NCBI RefSeq assembly: GCF_000813985.1
Contig: NZ_JWLJ01000009.1
Span: forward strand, 93,400 to 157,399
Length of the DNA: 64,000 bases
From: Ruegeria sp. ANG-R
Lineage (GTDB): Bacteria; Pseudomonadota; Alphaproteobacteria; Rhodobacterales; Rhodobacteraceae
Direction: 5' to 3'
This document shows positions 63,977 to 64,000 of this stretch, in pieces; position 1 is the stretch's first letter; each line of letters opens with the position of its first letter. Under the pieces are notes generated by a model that saw nothing but the letters and a program-made list of their open reading frames with translations, did no database searches and was not told the origin of the DNA. Made by a program: the position numbers and the translations under genes.

Positions 63977-64000
63977 TTATTCTGCGGCGTCTTGGTATTC
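63977..64000 (-). other. Possible C-terminal end of a leftward gene at the window edge
   Basis: On the minus strand the edge reads as a coding end, EYQDAAE and then TAA at 63977-63979. Only seven codons are visible, so it could be chance. A gene entering from the right in the same direction as the GlxA-type regulators would fit the spacing (67 bases before the next start). Confidence 0.25.

Overview
The window looks like a chromosomal segment of an alphaproteobacterium, most likely a marine roseobacter-type member of the Rhodobacterales. The basis is a moderately high GC content, the mix of TRAP transporter, MoxR/DUF58/VWA (Bat), IclR and GlxA-type regulator genes, dense operons with 4-base ATGA overlaps, and twin-arginine signals. 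This placement is inferred from gene content only; no rRNA or tRNA gene was found.

Layout. 1-1959: the end of a type I secretion ABC exporter and its HlyD-type adaptor. 1960-2695: gene-poor DNA with a probable LysR remnant. 2696-6636: a four-gene catabolic operon (class V aminotransferase, two SDR dehydrogenases, a 2,4'-dihydroxyacetophenone-dioxygenase-like cupin) divergent from an IclR regulator, with a 17-base palindrome between them. 6916-9259: DUF2089, LemA and TPM-domain genes. 9516-13718: a cation/proton antiporter, a two-component system and a YfdX protein. 13850-15511: an orphan Tat-exported solute-binding protein. 15657-22664: a complete MoxR-DUF58-DUF4381-VWA-VWA/TPR-BatD operon, meeting cardiolipin synthase and MscS genes tail to tail. 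25084-30852: a Crp/Fnr regulator, a glutamate-dependent acid-resistance pair (antiporter plus glutamate decarboxylase), a small ribbon-helix-helix-like gene and an Hsp70-like gene.

31029-32996 is a patch of decay: two broken LysE exporters and a chimeric small-gene remnant surround an intact MarR gene with two matching operator-like palindromes. 33082-40108 is the most interesting block: a GlxA/AraC regulator divergent from a Ser/Cys-type proline-racemase-family enzyme, a full TRAP transporter, a 2-amino-3-ketobutyrate CoA ligase (Kbl) homologue and an SDR. I read it as an import, epimerise, oxidise and thiolyse route for a beta-hydroxy amino acid.

40448-46912 is a surface-glycan island with a GtrA/GtrB/acceptor-transferase-like trio plus an FAD oxidoreductase, a second membrane GT2, a sugar isomerase and a nucleotide-sugar-type epimerase. 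A decayed FitAB/VapBC-type toxin-antitoxin pair borders it. 48030-50912 is an ExbB-ExbD-ExbD-TonB energiser operon with a small secreted protein. 50944-55038 is an arsenic operon (ArsR-ArsC fusion, GAPDH, ArsJ, Acr3) combining arsenate export as 1-arseno-3-phosphoglycerate with reduction and arsenite efflux. 55314-57751 holds a glycosyltransferase and UDP-galactopyranose mutase. 58353-63910 holds a Tat-exported CpdB nucleotidase, an M20 amidohydrolase and two GlxA-type regulators.
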